64,000 nucleotides of DNA from Limnomonas spitsbergensis (taxonomy: Eukaryota > Chlorophyta > Chlorophyceae > Chlamydomonadales), in contig JAYJMM010000082.1 of assembly GCA_037349105.1 (NCBI GenBank), positions 682,001 through 746,000 on the forward strand, read 5' to 3'. The first letter of the stretch is position 1; each line of letters opens with the position of its first letter. This document shows, piece after piece, positions 11,701-23,110 of the stretch. Under the pieces are notes generated by a model. The model did no database searches and was not told where the DNA came from. It saw only the letters and a list, made by a program, of their open reading frames with translations. Made by a program: the position numbers and the translations under genes.

Positions 11701-14700
11701 ACGAAAAGGCGGTTGATGTGTGGGCCTTAGGCGTCGTGGCTTATGAGCTGATCATGGGAAGGCCGCCATCTAGAACGGTGAGTGCAATGGCCATTAGCCT
11801 TGATCTAGCTGAATCATCATGTAGCTAACTCGTGTTGTAGCTGAATCATCATGCAGGTAACACGTGATGTAGCTGAATCATAATTTAGGCAAATGGTGAA
11901 GCTGAATCGTAATGTGGCTGAATTGCTGTGGAGCAGAAGTGTCAGGTACTGTAGCTAATATGTGGGATGTGTAACATTTGAAATGTTGAGGGGAACACTC
12001 TGGCCGGCGGCCCTACTTGTGGCCAGCTGTACTGCTTTAGCCACGAGTCCTAGGCCGGTCCAGGTTTGGTCCCATTCGGGCCTTTGGCAGCCAAGGGGCA
12101 GCCTGCCCAAGGTAGACGCGTAGCTGTGACATCAGCGTTGTATTCAGGTACGTTGGGGATGGCTGGGAGCCGCAGTCATGTGTTGTCCCTCTTGTAGGCC
12201 ACACGTTTCTGCACTAGACCTGTCCCCTGCACCCCCTGATCTCTTGACATGTCCATTCTCTGCTCCCCTCTACAGGCTGATGGGTTGTCGTTCCCGAAGC
12301 CGATCTCGGATGAGGCTGCCGACTTCCTTGAGGCTGCACTAGACGAGTCCCCGTCGTCACGTGCGGCCATTGAAGAACTCTCCCGTCACCCGTGGATCGC
12401 AACACACACAAAATACAGCGGGTAGGTGCGGGGCTGCACAAGACTGGTCCCGCCTTTTTGTCCGGGGGATGTGCTATATCTTTCTGTCAGGGGGATGTGC
12501 TACATCTAGCTGGTCCTAGCCCATAACCGATGTGATTCAAGTCATAACGTCAGCCTAAGCATCAGGGCATGCTGCACCAGGGACCCCTGTTCCTAGTCCA
12601 TGACGTAGCTCAATTGTGGCTGAATTCAAGCTGGATTTTAGCTGAAGCCCTCTCAAAGGAGCACGGCTCAATTGGAGGCTCTCGGCCATTCCTGACGGCG
12701 TCTCTACGAGCGGTGTAATGAACATGTCGTCAACCCTAAACCCTCAGCCCTGGACCCTCAGCTATGAACCTAGAGCACTTTGGTTCTTTCAACTCCTCAT
12801 CCCGCCTTTTTGTCCTCATCTGGATAACGCCTCAATGCCTTTCAGTCTGATATTTTGATGCAGTATTGCAGGGCCCCTGTCTCATAGCCTTAGGGCCTCT
12901 GTAGGGCTGCATAAACCTGTAGGCTGATATATAGTTAGTAAAAAGCACTCCTGGTTGCGGATCATGCTCCTGTCTCACAGTCTGATAATCTGATGCCGTG
13001 CCTGCCTCTCAGCCTCTGAAGGGCTGACATGACCAGCATTTGTAGGCATGTACCAATATAGGACATAACATGTCCGGATGCGGATTTATGCGGCCTACCG
13101 TTCAGCAGAAGCACCAGGTAGTGTCAACATTGTTTATACCTCTCTCTGTTTGTTGACAGCACATACATGGACTTCTCGCTGTCTCCCTGAACCCTCCACC
13201 CTCTCTGTGTATTGACGTACTCGCAGGGACCTGCCCTCAGGCGAGGGGCTTGAGGCGTCCTTGTCACTGTCTGGCTCTCTTTCGTCTCGCCTGCCATCGG
13301 GTGTGCACTCATCACCAGAGGGTGCCGTGACCACAGCCATGCGGTCATCAAGAGCAGCAATGCCCTTTGGACTGAGGTATACGCCCAGCCTTGGCAGCAG
13401 CATATGTGGCAGCTGCGGCGATGACGGCAGTGATGGTGGAGATGGTGTGTACCCACCCAGCTGCAAGCCACAGAGCAGTGGAAGCGGGAGCTGCAACGGC
13501 AGGGGTGGCAATGGCGGCGGTGGTGGTGACGGTGACGGCGGCGGGAATCTACCGTTTAATGGAGCAGACTCAGGCAAGTTCTCTTCACTCATAGTGATAG
13601 TCCTTACTTAGCCCTGGAATGGAACAAGTTGAACCTCTTATCTGAATCCCTTTACTTGAATGCTCAGCCCTCGTTACCTTGTTGTTGGTGATGGAACCCT
13701 AAACCCTTACCCTGCACCATTGGCAATGTGTACTGCACCTTGGCGATGTGTACTGCACCTTGGCGATGTGTACTGCACCCTTGGCGATGTGTACTGCACC
13801 TTGGCGATGTGTACTGCACCTTGGCGATGTGTACTGCACCTTGGCGATGTGTACTGCACCTTGGCGATGTGTACTGCACCTTGAGTAATTAACCTTGCAC
13901 CCTTGACCCTTGACCCTAAACCCTGCACCCTTGACCCCAAACCCTGCACCCTTGACCCTAAACCCTGCACCCTGGGCCCTTAACCCTGCACCCTAAACCC
14001 TGCACCATGGGCCTTATACCCTGCACCCTGGACCCTAAACCATGCACCCTGCACCCGTAACATTGGACCCCAAACCCTGCACCCTGGACCCCAAACCCTG
14101 CACCCTGGGCCCTACACCCTATAACCTTCACCCTGGACCCTATACCCTGCACCCTGGACCCCAAACCCTAAGCCCTGCACCTTTGACCCCAAACCCTGCA
14201 CCCTTGACCCTTAACCCTGCACCCTTGACCCTAAACCCTGCAACCTGGACCCCAAACCCTGCACCATGGGCCTTATACCCTGCACCTTTGACCCCAAACC
14301 CTGCCGCCTTGACCCTTAACCCTGCACCATGACCCTAAACCCTGCAACCATGACCCTAAACCCTGCACCATGGACCCTAAACCCTGCAACCATGACCCTA
14401 AACCCTGCAACCATGACCCTAAACCCTGCAACCATGACCCTAAACCCTGCAACCATGACCCTAAACCCTGCAACCATGACCCTAAACCCTGCATCCTTGG
14501 CTATATATGTTGCAGGCAGCTCCTTCCATGCTGCTCTCGATGGGCCAAACGTCCAACGCCCGGTGCTCAGCAGCTCTCTCTCTCAAGCGGCCTGGACCGG
14601 TCAGGTATCGGCAATGCCCCAACTGGGAATCAGCGGCAATGGCGCCATGGCATTTTCTGCTGCTGCCGCCACTGCGGCGACCTGCTCCATTTCTGCAAGT

Positions 14701-16826
14701 GGTGATTTGCCTGACCCCTGCCAGGAGTCAGCCGGTGCTCAAATGGGCATTTGCAGCGTAAGCAGTGGCACTATTGCCGTCGCCTGTTTTGCTTCCGCTG
14801 CTCCTGCTTTGCCCGCACCTTGCCAGGAGTCAGCAGGTGCTCGCTTAGGCATCAGCAGCGCCTATAGCGGTGGGTCCTTCAGGGCTGCTGGCGCATGGAC
14901 TGCTGCTGCAGCCACTGGCCAAGATAGCAAGACAAGGGCGGCTCCAGCTCATGCCACCAGGTGTGTGAAGCAGAGATCCAGCAGGAGGATCTAGCAGGTT
15001 GAGCAGATCTAGCGGATGTAGCAGATCTTGCGGATCTAACAGGACAATCGAGCAGATCTAGAACATTTGGTGGATCTACCAAAACGATCTAGCGGGTCTA
15101 GCAGATCTAGCGGATCTAGCAGATTCAGGTACGACCGATGGCCTTGCTGATCTGTCAGAGGGGCGCGCTCAGCTCTATGGGAGGGCTGTTTTTTTTCTCC
15201 TTTGGCCAAATAGAGCCTGGATTCCAATGCTGCATAGAATCTATCCAGGGCTGAGGTCCACAAGGGTGAAAGATTTGTCTCCTTTGACGGCCAAAAAGAG
15301 CCATGGAATGTTGCCTTTTTCGCCCCAGGGCTGAGGTCCAGCAAGGGTGAAGGATTTGTCTCCTCTGATGGCCAAAAATAGCCATGGAATGTTACCTTTT
15401 TCGCCCCAGGGCTGAGGTCCAGCAAGGGTGAAGGGTTTGTCTCCTTTGACGGCCAAAAGGAGCCATGGAATGTTGCCCTCTTTCGCCCCAGGGCTGAGGT
15501 CCAGCAAGGGTGAAGGGTTTGGAATGTTGCTTCTTTCCCTGGTAGGCATGATAACAGAGAGGTTCCGATTTGCGACATTGTTTTCTTTCCAAAGGCGCAT
15601 TGAAGTCCATGGATGGGATCCATGCCCTGAACCCTCCACCATATAAAACCTATACCGGTATTTAAGAACACGTGCCTGGCCCACAGCCGTTGCTGGTGAC
15701 ATGTGAACACTACTCTGTCATGTTTGCTCATGATTGCCCTCTGGGTCAGGAAGATGAAATAGTAGTTTTTACAATTGTGCTGGACCCCCAATGCAGGCAT
15801 CGTGCCGTTGCTCCACCTCCTGCTGCTCTGACACCACGGACGCCAGCCAGGGGACATGCTGCTGCACCCCCCCCGGCTGTAAAGCGGCGTGTTGCTGCTC
15901 CACCTGCGGCAGTCAAGCGGTGTGCTGCTCCCCCACCACTGGTTGCTAAGCGGTGTGCTGCTCCCCCACCACTGGCTGCTAAGCGATGTGCTGCTCCCCC
16001 ACCACTGGCTGGTAAACGGTGTGCTGCTCCGCCACCACTGGCTGCTAAGCGATGTGCTGCTCCGCCACCACTGGCTGCTACGCGGTGTGCTGCTCCGCCA
16101 CCACTGGTTGCTAAGCGATGTGCTGCTCCCCCAGCACTGGCTGCTAAGCGGTGTGTTGCTCCCCCACCGGCAGCTTCTAAGCGGTGTGCTGCTCCTCCAC
16201 CACTGGCTGCTAAGCGGTGTGCTGCTCCGCCACCGGCAGCTGCTCAGCGGTGTGCTGCTCCTCCACCACTGGTTGCTAAGCGGTGTGCTGCTCCCCCACC
16301 GGCAGCTTCTAAGCGGTGTGCTGCTCCTCCACCACTGGCAGCTAAGCGGTGTGCTGCTCCGCCACCGGCAGCTGCTCAGCGGTGTGCTGCAAATCCACCA
16401 CTGGCTGCTAAGCGGTGTGCTGCTCCCCCACCGGCAGCTGCTCAGCGGTGTGCTGCTCGGCCACCACTGGTTGCTAAGCGGTGTGCTGCTCCCCCACCGG
16501 CAGCTGCTCAGCGGTGTGCTGCTCCTCGTCCGGTGGCTGCTAAGCGGTGTGCTGTAGATCCACATCTGGAGGCTCCCCGCTCAATAAAGAGGGCCCGTCA
16601 GGACAGACAGCTGGACGCAGCTGAGCATGAGGATGCAGCCGAGCATGAGGATGTGACCGCCCCAGCTTGCTCAACTCAAGAGGCGGAAGGAGCAGGCAGA
16701 GCCCCTGTAGCGGGTGTGGGGAAGAGGCGCCGGTGCAGGGACAGGACAGCAACGGGGGAGCCTGCCAGCACCGATTACGTCGGCACGGTTAGTGAGCGTG
16801 TGAAGAGGCGGCGCCAGGCACACTGA
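8710..16826 (+). CDS. Aurora/CALK-like serine/threonine protein kinase with KRCAAPPP-repeat tail (12 exons)
   Basis: Proposed exons: 8710-8917, 8992-9106, 9202-9433, 9773-9829, 10437-10493, 10893-11073, 11393-11469, 11673-11777, 12276-12421, 13227-13573, 14516-14960, 15797-16826. They sum to 3000 nt (999 aa plus TGA) and all phases agree. Start: ATG 8710 is the first Met after an in-frame TGA. The kinase domain spans about residues 142-390. It has the glycine loop GRGPHSCVY (third Gly replaced by Ser), ATP Lys in VAMK (K171), alpha-C Glu in KREI (E189), catalytic HRDIKMEN (D266), DFG (D284) and APE (E309). The substrate-lobe motif DVWALGVVAYELIMG follows. These support an active kinase. The Aurora/CALK affinity rests on hinge and activation-loop style only. 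N-terminal to the kinase is a polyQ stretch. The tail is Gly/Ser/Ala-rich, then about 20 basic-Pro repeats and a basic end. Intron 10 is GC-AG. Exons 1, 2 and the tail are less certain than the kinase core. Confidence 0.88.
9850..10340. repeat. Irregular tandem repeats in kinase intron 4
   Basis: The array is built from GTTCCCATGCAGCCGCATGA, CAGCATGCAGCATG and TTTTACCACGCAGCATGTAG blocks in varying order. It makes long open frames on both strands but sits between two in-phase kinase exons, so it is intronic. Confidence 0.8.
11548..11672. repeat. TGCCA microsatellite ending at the exon 8 acceptor
   Basis: Two copies of a segment (..CCACTGATGCGAYCTG plus a CATGC/CATGCCATGC run ending in AG) lie at 11570-11620 and 11640-11672. 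The second supplies the acceptor used for exon 8 (ATG CTG CAT GGT..). The first is a decoy acceptor. Confidence 0.7.
11976..12115 (+). repeat. SINE-like dispersed repeat, family S1, in kinase intron 8
   Basis: The copy carries TGGCCGGCGGCCC..TTGTGGCCAGC..GCTTTAGCC..TAGGCCGGTCCAGGTTTGG..CGGGCCTTTGGCAGCC. The same order of blocks recurs at 60115-60300 and 60845-61020, and in part at 57127-57210. Confidence 0.6.
13730..13885. repeat. ~21-bp tandem repeat in GC-AG intron 10 of the kinase
   Basis: About eight copies of CTTGGCGATGTGTACTGCAC, adjoining the telomere-like array. Confidence 0.85.
13890..14512. repeat. Telomere-like CCCTAAACCCTGCA array in kinase intron 10
   Basis: Degenerate units of ACCCTAAACCCTGCA with CC/ATGG/CTTG linkers fill the intron up to the exon 11 acceptor. 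The core is the plant-type telomere heptamer CCCTAAA. The last part stays open in frame with exon 11. Confidence 0.85.
14985..15525. repeat. GATCTAGC repeats and four ~81-bp repeats in kinase intron 11
   Basis: 14985-15125 holds short irregular repeats around AGATCTAGCGGATC. From 15248 four units of 80-82 bp start with GGGCTGAGGTCC and end in TTTCGCCCCA. The intron joins the donor at 14961 to the acceptor before 15797 in phase. Confidence 0.75.
15880..16560 (+). repeat. Coding 33-bp minisatellite (11-residue KRCAAPPP repeat) in kinase exon 12
   Basis: About 20 units of the type A-K/Q-R-C-A-A-P-P-P-L/A-A/V lie in frame with the kinase reading frame and end just before the basic C terminus. 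The unit length is a multiple of three and the conserved KRC and PPP residues vary mostly at the flanking positions. A 509-codon open frame on the other strand is only the antisense of this repeat. Confidence 0.8.
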
Positions 16827-17149
16827 CGGGTGCTCTGCTCAAACAAACATGTATTCTGGCTGATTTAGCCTCCGGCCGTAGGCCTGACAAGCTTTGATTA
16901 CCGTCGGCCCTGTGGGGGACGCCCAGCGCCAGACCTGTCAGACCTGGCCCTATGGAGTCTGGCGAGCACTGAAAGAATGATGAGTGACCCGCTGACACAA
17001 TTGATTAAGGGTGATGCAGTCACCGGCCGTTGCCAGCCACCGGCCGTGACAGCGACGACAGCGGAGCCTGCTAGCGCCAATTCCGCCGGCACCATTGGCC
17101 AGCGTGTGAAGAGTCGGCGCCCGGGAGGGTAACGAGTGCTCCGCTAACA
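16827..17149. repeat. Partial duplicate of the kinase 3' end
   Basis: 17050-17140 (GGAGCCTGC..CCGGCACC..AGCGTGTGAAGAG..GGCGCC..CGAGTGCTC) repeats the last 90 bp of the kinase coding region and the bases after its stop (16750-16835). A GCCAGACCTGTCAGACCTGG block at 16927 also matches the left edge of the window. So the 3' end region has been duplicated in tandem. Confidence 0.65.
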
Positions 17150-18430
17150 TTATTTTATTAAGTATGCCTCAGTGCCGGCCGTAAGCCTGACATGCACCAG
17201 ACCTGGCAGACCTGGCAGGCCTGTCTGACCTGGCCCTGAGCGGTCTGGTGCGCACTGAAATAATGATGAGTACTCCGCTGACGCAATTGTATTAACGGTG
17301 CTTCAGCTACCAAGCGTTGGTCGATCAAGGTCTGATTCCTATATCCTCAGCCTGTGATATGATGGGGTATGTCATGCACCTAAGGGAGCGCTGTCTGGTA
17401 GAGGAGCTGATGGGGTAGTGGGCAGGCTGCTACTGCATGTGCATGCCCCAGCATCCTCTCATGCTGCGACTATTGCTGCTGTGTCTAGCTTAGGCTACCA
17501 TCAAAGCCCTGATGTGAGCAACTTGCTGTCTAGCCAGGTGGTGTCTGAGTCAGCCCACGTCTGGTCATCAGATGAAGACTCGTTTATGCAGGAGCACGCC
17601 CTTGGGTTTGAAGGCTCTAGGCTCATCCAGCAGCAGACCATGCTCTTTTTGCTGTGGCACGTGGTCATGTTAGTCAGGGAGTCCATTACATCCAATTTAC
17701 ATGTACCGGAAGGTGGTTATATTTGTTGTACATTACTGCACTATAAGTGTGAATATATGGATCGTGAAATTGATGTCCCGATTTTGTCACTTTGCATATG
17801 CTGCTTACATACCTTCAACGTGCGAATGCAGTGGTATATGGAGACCACCTTGCGTAAATTAGTCTTGTTATTCTTGTACTGCATGTGCCCAGGGCCTGTG
17901 CCCTTATTTTGGAAGTGCTGTCCACCTGTTCCACCGCAAGGCCGTACTCAAAGAGTCATGCCTGCTGGACACCTTTTAACTTACTTTCCTATTCCGGAAT
18001 AAGGTGAAGGAAAATAATATGCTTGGCGGGATTCCCCCTATTCACCATGTCTTGTGCTGAAGTGGTGGTCAGTATTATCCTGAGATCCCACTAAATTATA
18101 TACACCCACCAGTTTCCCTTCTTATCAGCCAGCCACTACCGGTTATCGCATGGTTGCCATGTGCTCAGTCCTTACTTAGAAGTCCATTGCGATCATTCAA
18201 ATACATGACCAGTTGGATTTTCATGACATCCCCCCTTAAACCGGTTGACCCACCTTTGCCCTGATCTGCTGTACCAGCTTAGATCACCTTTTATTTGTGT
18301 GGAAGCTGGGCTTTTATGAGCGCATGTTCCGGTTTACGGGCACATGTCCCATGCATCAAGTGTAATTCCCTGTTGTACTGTAAAACTTTGCAACAATTAT
18401 TTTCCATTTGTTTCCATGACCTCTCTCGAC
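17150..18430. repeat. Right copy of the direct duplication flanking the kinase locus
   Basis: Collinear with 1-1480. It lies immediately 3' of the kinase gene and probably includes its 3' UTR. No protein is recognised in it. Confidence 0.8.
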
Positions 18431-18939
18431 TGGAATCAATCCAGGTAGTTTAGTGAGCAAAAGGCGAATCCTTCCTGTTGCCTGCCCCCGTATTGCCCCC
18501 GTGTTTCAAACAGCCAATGAACCGAGTGACGCTAAATAGGCCGGGCCGGGCTGGAAAGTAAAGGTCGGGCTGGGCCGGAAATATATTTACAAATGCAGAT
18601 TTAAAAATATAAATATTAAAATATTTCTATGCTTTGTATGTCGACCCTCGACTGTAAACAACCATTGCCCAACAACCATGGCTACATGGCACCATGCTTT
18701 GGCCGCTTGTCAGCCACAATAAACCTCATTGGGACATGCTTTTACGCAGTGTCATTAGCCGAAAGCTCTCGCGGTTTTTGATTCTGGTTGTTCAATTGAG
18801 TGAATGCGAGGCTTCAAAGAAGCTGAGCATACATTTGCAGGAATAAACTCTGAAGCAGGTGTAAAACAGCAGGGCTGGCAACTCGGCGATGAAGTGCCTC
18901 GCCATGCATGCAGTCCGCAAGGGGTGCAAGCTCCGGGCA
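18431..18939. other. Non-coding stretch, no gene seen
   Basis: A GGGCCGGGCTGGAAA-type short repeat at 18540-18585 is the only structure noticed. Confidence 0.4.
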
Positions 18940-19260
18940 CGCACTCTAGAAGCAAACGCACTATTGCTTCGTGGCCGTTCTCAGCTGCCATGCATAATGC
19001 TTGGCCACCCAAACAGTTGGCACGAGGTGCATGCTCTGACCAAATAACCAAGATCATACGAAGAATCACCTCATGGCCAAACTCAGTTGCACTAACCAAT
19101 GCATGCCTCTTAACGCATGCATGTAATATGCACGTGGAGCATGGCAGCATGCTCTGGCCAATCCAAAAGCAGACGCACTTCTCCCTCGTAGCCAGGCACG
19201 TTCTGCTGCACAACGCAATGCCTTGCCATTATCACACGATATTTCGGTGACCGTGATAAT
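18940..19260 (-). pseudogene. Ankyrin-repeat relic
   Basis: On the minus strand [19 protein letters not shown] is a clear ankyrin helix pair. A second diverged unit, [18 protein letters not shown], lies upstream of it with [13 protein letters not shown] between them. A third unit further upstream ([12 protein letters not shown]) is in another frame and is broken by a stop. Ankyrin repeats mediate protein binding. The frameshifts and short length indicate a pseudogene fragment, not a working gene. Confidence 0.55.
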
Positions 19261-19565
19261 TCCGTAGTGTCTTCAAACAAGTGCTGACTAAGCGCTACCG
19301 GTATTTAAACTTCCATATTCGGGCTTGCCAAGCAGCGCCCTTACTTAGTTCCAGTGCTATTGCACGACGTAGTTGCCACTTATCTTATCACTTATGGGCT
19401 GCCAATTATCAAGTGTAACCAGACCGATCTAGATTTCCGGTCCCTTTCAGAAGATAAGCGCCTTAAAGCCACAACGGAACAGTAGTACTAAGACCGCCAT
19501 CTCGGGACCTCCATCCGCGGTGCCATCCATCCAGCCTTATATAACTTATACCGAAGGCTCGCGCA

Positions 19566-20030
19566 CACACTACTACTCAAACCCCCTGTTTTGGTACCGT
19601 AGGCAGGAAACCTACCACTTTCAAGGCAAATGCATCATTTGGACAAGGCCCCTAAAATGATTATGGTAGGTGAATTGGTAGGTTAAAATCGGCCGAAAAC
19701 GCGACATCTACCGATTAGTATTCTGGTAGGTTTAAATTTCGGTAGGCCCAGAACCTACCGATATAGATACTCCTTGGCTACCATTTTTGCCCTCGTTGGC
19801 CTACCGATTGCACTACTGTCGCTACCATATTTACCTACCAGTTATCATCATTTGGTCGACCATTTGTTGCTCAGATTGGCCTACCGATTCCTCTAATGTC
19901 GCTACCATATTTACCTACCAATTAGCATGATTTGGTCCACCAGGCGTTGCCCAGAATAGGCCGATTCATTGCGCTCCTTTAGGTATTAATTGGGATCGGC
20001 TTGCTGTACCCCCCTATGTAGGTGGGGCTG
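19566..20030 (+). repeat. Related copy of the GGTAGGT repeat element (head only)
   Basis: It starts with the same CTACTCAAACCCCCTGTTTT as the element at 5696, then diverges while keeping many ACCTACCGAT/ATCGGTAGGT motifs. It includes a ~70-bp tandem pair at 19799-19935 (CTACCATATTTACCTACCA). There is no minisatellite tail. Confidence 0.6.
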
Positions 20031-20104
20031 ACTAATGATGTGCTGGCTATTTCAATAAACTGGTTTGCTCATTGCTTGCTGGAGGAAACAATTTGCAATG
20101 AAAC

Positions 20105-20305
20105 AATTGCCAGGAGTACCAGGAGATCTATACCGGTAGAAAAATTAAATCAATATTTGACAGCCATGAAATCTATACCGGTTGAAAAATTAAATCAACA
20201 TTTGACAGCCAGGAGATCTAAACCGGTAGAATAATTATATCAATATCAACGGTCACGAAATATATGCTGGTAGAATCATTAAACCAGTATTTGACATTCG
20301 GTCTT
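20105..20305. repeat. 45-bp tandem repeat, four copies
   Basis: Units contain CTATACCGGTAGAAAAATTA and a TTTGACAGCCA tail; ACCGG starts at 20132, 20177, 20222 and near 20266. Confidence 0.75.
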
Positions 20306-20524
20306 TGAGGTCCTCAGGTGTTCAATCCTACAGTCATCAACTACTCATTCAAGAAAGTGCTCCATAATAATGTCAGAATATAAGACAGAATGCTTGCTAG
20401 CAAGCAAGGAAATGCACGGCAAGGGAAACAAATAAATCATAAATAAGCGACCATTGTCAGACCAGATCAAGCATTCACTTGTCATACGTGTACTTAATGA
20501 TCAAATTCAAGAACAATCTGCCTA

Positions 20525-21445
20525 GGACACAACTGCCATTACACTCTGACCTCCTCTGCCTCCAGTCCCTCCTCCCCCCAGCGCACTCTGACCTCCTCCG
20601 CCACCAAGCCCCCCTCTGCCCAGCGCACTCTGACCTCCTCCGCCACTAAGCCCCCCTCTCCCCGGCGCACTCCGACCTCCTCCGCCACCAGCCCCCCCTC
20701 CCCCCAGGCAGCGCACTCCGACCTTCTCCGCCACCAGCCCCCCTCCCCCCAACACACTCTGACCTCCTCCACCACCAGTCCCCCTCCCCCCAACACACTC
20801 TGACCTCCTCTGCCTCCAGTCCCCCCCCCCCCAACGCACTCTGACCTCCTCCGCCACTAAGCCCCCCTCCACCCAGTGCACTCCTGTCTCCTCCGCCACC
20901 AAGCCCCCCTCTCCTCAGCGCACTCCGACCTCCTCCGTCACCAAGCCCCCCTCTCACCAGCGCACTCTGACCTCCTCCGCCAGCAGTCTCCCCGCCCCCC
21001 AAATGCTATAGATGGGCCCTAGTGGCCCACTTGCTCTATATATTTTGGTTTAACTCTTTACTTCCCCTATTATAGCCCCCACTCCCCATTTCCTGACTTT
21101 CATCATTCCCTCCATCCCCTAAAACACCATCTCCATGTCCTCTGTCCAATGAACCTCCACCCTACAAGTGTGGCTTGGCCTGCCCTTATAAAACAAGGAT
21201 TGCTAAAAAGTTAAATGAGGGACATCATGTCGATTGACTGGATTGTTTGCTAATTGTTTGCCCCATTTGTAGCAACTTGGCTCACTTGGCATTTTTGTAG
21301 GGGCTGGACAATAAATGGCAGGTTTTGAGATCTTTGGTAGGGGACTAGGCAAGAAATGGTAGGTGCAAGCCAAGTCTGGTAGGTCGGGGAATCATAGCCC
21401 TAATTTTTGGTAAGTTGGCTGAAATCGGTAGGAAAACCTACCAGT
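20525..21445 (-). mobile_element. Dispersed repeat element, copy B, inverted
   Basis: This is the reverse complement of the 5720-7385 element: the CCTCCGCCACC-type minisatellite at 20525-21000 and the head at 21000-21445. Head identity to copy A is high, including AGGGCTATGATTCCCCGACC and the block CCAAGTGAGCCAAGTTGC (read on the minus strand). The array here is shorter (about 11 units). Confidence 0.7.
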
Positions 21446-22343
21446 TTCGACACCCTTGTTTTGTAATCGTGAACATGTTCCACCGCCGCACCGTACTGGA
21501 GAGATAGTATCCGTTGGACGCTTGGTTATTTCCTTTTGTGTGTGGGGGGGTGGTATTTTCTCGTTTGGTAATCTTTTGCTTTCCCTCCTTGCTTGCCAGC
21601 CAGTATTTTTGTTTTGACAGTAGGGCGCCCACGATGCCGAGCCCTTTTGAACAGGTCCCAGAGGCAGGTGTAATGTCATGGACCTATCATGCCAAATAAA
21701 TTACCGCTTTGTCTGGAAGATGGTCTCTATGATAAGCTACGCAGTAATATTACGGTCACTGCCTTAATTATAAAATGGTAAACTGATGGCATTAAATGAA
21801 GCCATGCTCTGGCGTACGAGGCTTGGATATGCTGCGCCTCCAGGATTATTCTTGGTATTGAGCATATGGCTCCTCAACACTGTATTTCCTGATAGGATTC
21901 GATCTCTGAAAAGGAAGGGTAGAACGCCCTTTCAGTTGTTGATGAAGTTAATGAGGTGTAACTAAGTGCGCTGATAACTGTTCCAATCCGAAACTTCGAA
22001 ATGCATTAAAAAAAATCAGGACCGCTTTAGGCAATCGCCCCTGGAACAGATTTGTGCAAATGCAACCATATTTTCATATGGGGCCCTTTCTCACCAACGA
22101 CTTCGCACACCAAAAGGCACACTCAGGACCTTGGAAGCAAGTCTATGACGGTACACCTCTGGGCCCTGCTCAAATAAGGCTCCGCCGCGTGGGCGCCCTG
22201 GGGGAAAGGGGGCAGGAAAACGGGAAGAAAAACAGAAGAGGGCAGGACAAAAGAAAGGGGGGAAAGTGAGAAGTAAAGTGAAGGGACAAAACAAAGTGCT
22301 GGAAAACACAAAATACAAAGGAAATTCCAACCTCTGAAAAAGT
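21446..22343. other. Non-coding stretch with scraps of dispersed repeats
   Basis: 21475-21530 resembles part of the kinase-flanking duplication (CATGTTCCACCGC..CGTACT..GTTGGAC). 21540-21610 on the minus strand resembles the head of family S2. 22200-22330 is purine-rich and may be the 3' UTR of the LINE fragment that follows. No gene is seen. Confidence 0.4.
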
Positions 22344-23110
22344 CTACGCCTCAACAATATCTACCACGTCGTCCACAAAGGCCAGGGCATCCCACCCAAG
22401 CCTTCCCCGGTACAACTCTACAATTTGTCTAGCACCGTTCGGAGGACCTGCCCATCCCCGCTCTCTAAGTTGATCCTGCACGCTGGGGCATTGAAAGCAA
22501 TTATGCAGCGCGTCATCCACATGGTCGCCGTCTCCCTTAGCCCAACATCGCAGGCAGCACCGCCTATCACGCTGCTGACCACTGCGCCGTCCTCTAGTGT
22601 CAGCCGTGCTAACGGCGCCGAGCCGCAGCCATAAGTTTGGGCGCACGCAAGCACACTCCTTTCGGCTGGTGCGGCCCCTGGCCTGCGCCAGCACGGCGTC
22701 CGCCGTAGACTGAAACCAGGTGCGGTAGGCGGCCACATACCTGTCTTCAGTGGCTGGATCTTTGGGGTCCCCTCTGCCAGCTGCATCCAGCTGCACCCTG
22801 CATCAACTAGCGCTAGCACCTGTCTGACAGGCAGCGGCTGTAGGTCAGTTGCTGTCGGACGCAGTTTGGGATCGGCTGATCCCAGCTCCAGCTCCAGCAA
22901 GGCAACTAGCAAATCACTGCACCAATTGCTACCTCCGGTGCCCTGCCTGACAGCGAGCTGCATGTCGGCCGCCATGGCTGCCACCATGAGTGGGCTGTAT
23001 GTCTTGCTGTGCTGCTGGTGCGACGCTGCTGGTGCTGCGTTGTAGAAGCGAAGTACATGCTGCCACCAATTCTGCTGTAACCCATGGATCTGCAGCTCCT
23101 TCAGGACCAC
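22344..23110 (-). pseudogene. C-terminal fragment of a LINE reverse-transcriptase polyprotein
   Basis: On the minus strand, frame 23110-22418 has LKELQIHGLQQNWWQHVLRFYN, typical of the region after the RT in algal LINEs. The overlapping frame 22796-22344 has a Cys/His knuckle (CCLRCWAKGDGDHVDDALHN then CFQCP) as in LINE C termini. A frameshift joins the two. The RT core and everything 5' are missing, the usual 5'-truncated form. It lies about 370 bp upstream of the kinesin-like start codon. Confidence 0.6.

Noticed and set aside
15036..16565. 509-codon minus-strand open frame rich in SSTPLSSQWW
   Set aside because: It is the antisense of the KRCAAPPP coding repeat of kinase exon 12 and of intron repeats; the + frame joins in phase with the kinase.
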